Source: Sulfurovaceae bacterium (GTDB lineage: Bacteria > Campylobacterota > Campylobacteria > Campylobacterales > Sulfurovaceae). From it: a stretch of 6,715 nt of DNA. The stretch is taken from positions 1-6,715 of the forward strand of contig JAOZOG010000113.1 of NCBI GenBank assembly GCA_029933395.1. Direction: 5' to 3'. The notes beneath the pieces were generated by a model. The model saw only the letters and a program-made list of their open reading frames with translations, did no database searches and was not told where the DNA came from. Position 1 is the first letter of the stretch, and each line of letters starts with the position of its first letter. The translations under genes and the position numbers were made by a program. This document shows positions 5,694 through 6,715 of the stretch, piece after piece.

Positions 5694-6715
5694 ATGGAAA
5701 AAGTGATCAAAACGTTTCATGCCGACAGGCTGCTGAACTATCTCTACGTCCTCTATGCCTTTACCCTGCCGCTCTCCCGTACGAGCGCTGCGATTGCGAC
5801 GGCACTGATCCTGCTGCTTTTTCTCTTCTCCTCCGAAAAGAAGAGAAAAATCATAGAGATCTGGAGACTGCCTGCCGCCCGGTGGATAGTGATTTTTGTG
5901 GGGTACTACTTTCTCTCACTGCTGATTACGACGACACCGGGACATACTTCGGAGGAGTGGAGAGAGGGGTTGCGCTATCTGGTGCCCTATCTCTATCTGC
6001 TTCCCGCAGTGATTATCGCCGTGACGATCGAGAGGGGCTATCTGAAGATCGTACTGGGTGCCCTGCTGGCAGGAATGATGGTCAGTGAAGTGCTCTCCTA
6101 TCTGATCTTTTTCGGTATCTGGCAGAAGGATCGAGCGATCGTCTCTATCGCCAACCCGACACCCTTTATGCACCATATTCAATACAGCACCTTCCTGGCG
6201 ATAACGGCACTGCTGCTGCTGGAGCGGATCATTCGGGAGTCACGGATAGTATATCGGACTATCTATGCACTCTTTTTCGCGACGATCGTGGGGACACTCT
6301 TCCTGATCAATGGGCGGACGGGACAGGTGGCCTTTTTGATCGGCCTTTTTGTTCTGGCGTTCGCTCAGTTTCAAAACAAAATCAAGGCGCTGGCTATATC
6401 GGGACTGCTGACGATACTCGTGATCGGCAGTGCCTATACCCTGAGCGATAACTTCAGAGAGCGTATCCGTGTTGCGGAGAGCGACATCGTCAAGATGATT
6501 GAAAACAATGACTACTCCACCTCTCTGGGCTACCGTGTCGGGGTGATGATACTCGCGGTTCCGCTGATCCAGGAGCAGCCGGTCTTCGGGACAGGAGTCG
6601 TGGATACGATGAAGCTGATCCGGGATGGTGCCTGCCACTGCTTTGCGGATGATTTCTGGCTCAAGCGTGCCAACCATATGCAAAACCAATACCTGCAGGT
6701 CCTGGTGGAGATCGG
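5694..6715 (+). CDS. O-antigen ligase/polymerase family membrane protein, WaaL-like (runs off right edge)
   Basis: This is a polytopic inner-membrane protein of the Wzy_C/O-antigen ligase family. Such proteins join undecaprenyl-linked O-chains to lipid A-core in the periplasm (WaaL) or polymerise O-units (Wzy). The frame starts at ATG 5694, two bases after the waaM stop, with AAAGGG and a 7-base spacer, and is open to the window end (340 full codons). I see about nine hydrophobic segments, roughly at 14-30, 32-46, 63-79, 97-112, 116-140, 164-177, 190-206, 211-226 and 230-250. A large, probably periplasmic, hydrophilic region follows, with a hydrophobic stretch near 283-293. LINGRTGQ (204-211, R208), PVFGTG (296-301) and HMQNQYLQVLVEIG (328 onward, H328) fit the conserved Arg and His elements of WaaL-type ligases. 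A CxC pair (C314, C316) precedes H328. Ligase rather than polymerase is favoured by the position next to waaC-waaM, but this is inference. Confidence 0.82.
   Translation, partial: MEKVIKTFHADRLLNYLYVLYAFTLPLSRTSAAIATALILLLFLFSSEKKRKIIEIWRLPAARWIVIFVGYYFLSLLITTTPGHTSEEWREGLRYLVPYLYLLPAVIIAVTIERGYLKIVLGALLAGMMVSEVLSYLIFFGIWQKDRAIVSIANPTPFMHHIQYSTFLAITALLLLERIIRESRIVYRTIYALFFATIVGTLFLINGRTGQVAFLIGLFVLAFAQFQNKIKALAISGLLTILVIGSAYTLSDNFRERIRVAESDIVKMIENNDYSTSLGYRVGVMILAVPLIQEQPVFGTGVVDTMKLIRDGACHCFADDFWLKRANHMQNQYLQVLVEI

Noticed and set aside
6240..6689. A 149-codon minus-strand frame opposite the ligase-like gene
   Set aside because: Its charged, His/Arg-rich composition is typical of the reverse of a membrane protein gene, and the plus strand has continuous helices and the family motifs.

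Overview
The window looks like a chromosomal segment of a Campylobacterota (Epsilonproteobacteria) member, most likely a Sulfurovum/Sulfurimonas-type bacterium. The reasons are the prmA-ftsH pair and the waaC-waaM (htrB) pair, both known neighbours in Campylobacter jejuni, the character of the protein sequences, and T-rich, TATAAT-type promoters. The assignment is inference; no rRNA or other marker gene is present.

Layout. On the minus strand, read right to left, are a predicted PolB-like DEDDy 3'-5' exonuclease (2916-3704), a 154-base gap with a promoter candidate, then hisH, hisA, prmA and the 5' part of ftsH, which runs off the left edge. hisA/prmA overlap by 1 base and prmA/ftsH by 20 bases, so these are probably one transcription unit. 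On the plus strand, diverging from the exonuclease across a 56-base AT-rich gap, are waaC (heptosyltransferase I), waaM/htrB (late lipid A acyltransferase) and the first 340 codons of a polytopic O-antigen ligase/polymerase family protein, which runs off the right edge. The three are packed with a 4-base overlap and a 2-base gap, and mark the start of a lipopolysaccharide core/O-antigen locus.

Function. HisH and HisA act at adjacent steps of histidine biosynthesis; the HisF partner of HisH is not in the window. PrmA methylates ribosomal protein L11, and FtsH is the membrane AAA+ protease. WaaC, WaaM and the ligase-like protein act in turn on lipid A-core assembly and O-chain attachment at the inner membrane.

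The most notable non-coding signal is a family of three short REP-like elements, each with a GTAG foot and a 7-bp hairpin with a 3-nt loop. Two form an inverted pair that fills nearly all of the hisH-hisA gap. The third, at the end of the exonuclease gene, carries compensatory stem changes and supplies that gene's stop codon. I found no undescribed multi-gene system; the coding content is ordinary core metabolism and envelope biogenesis.
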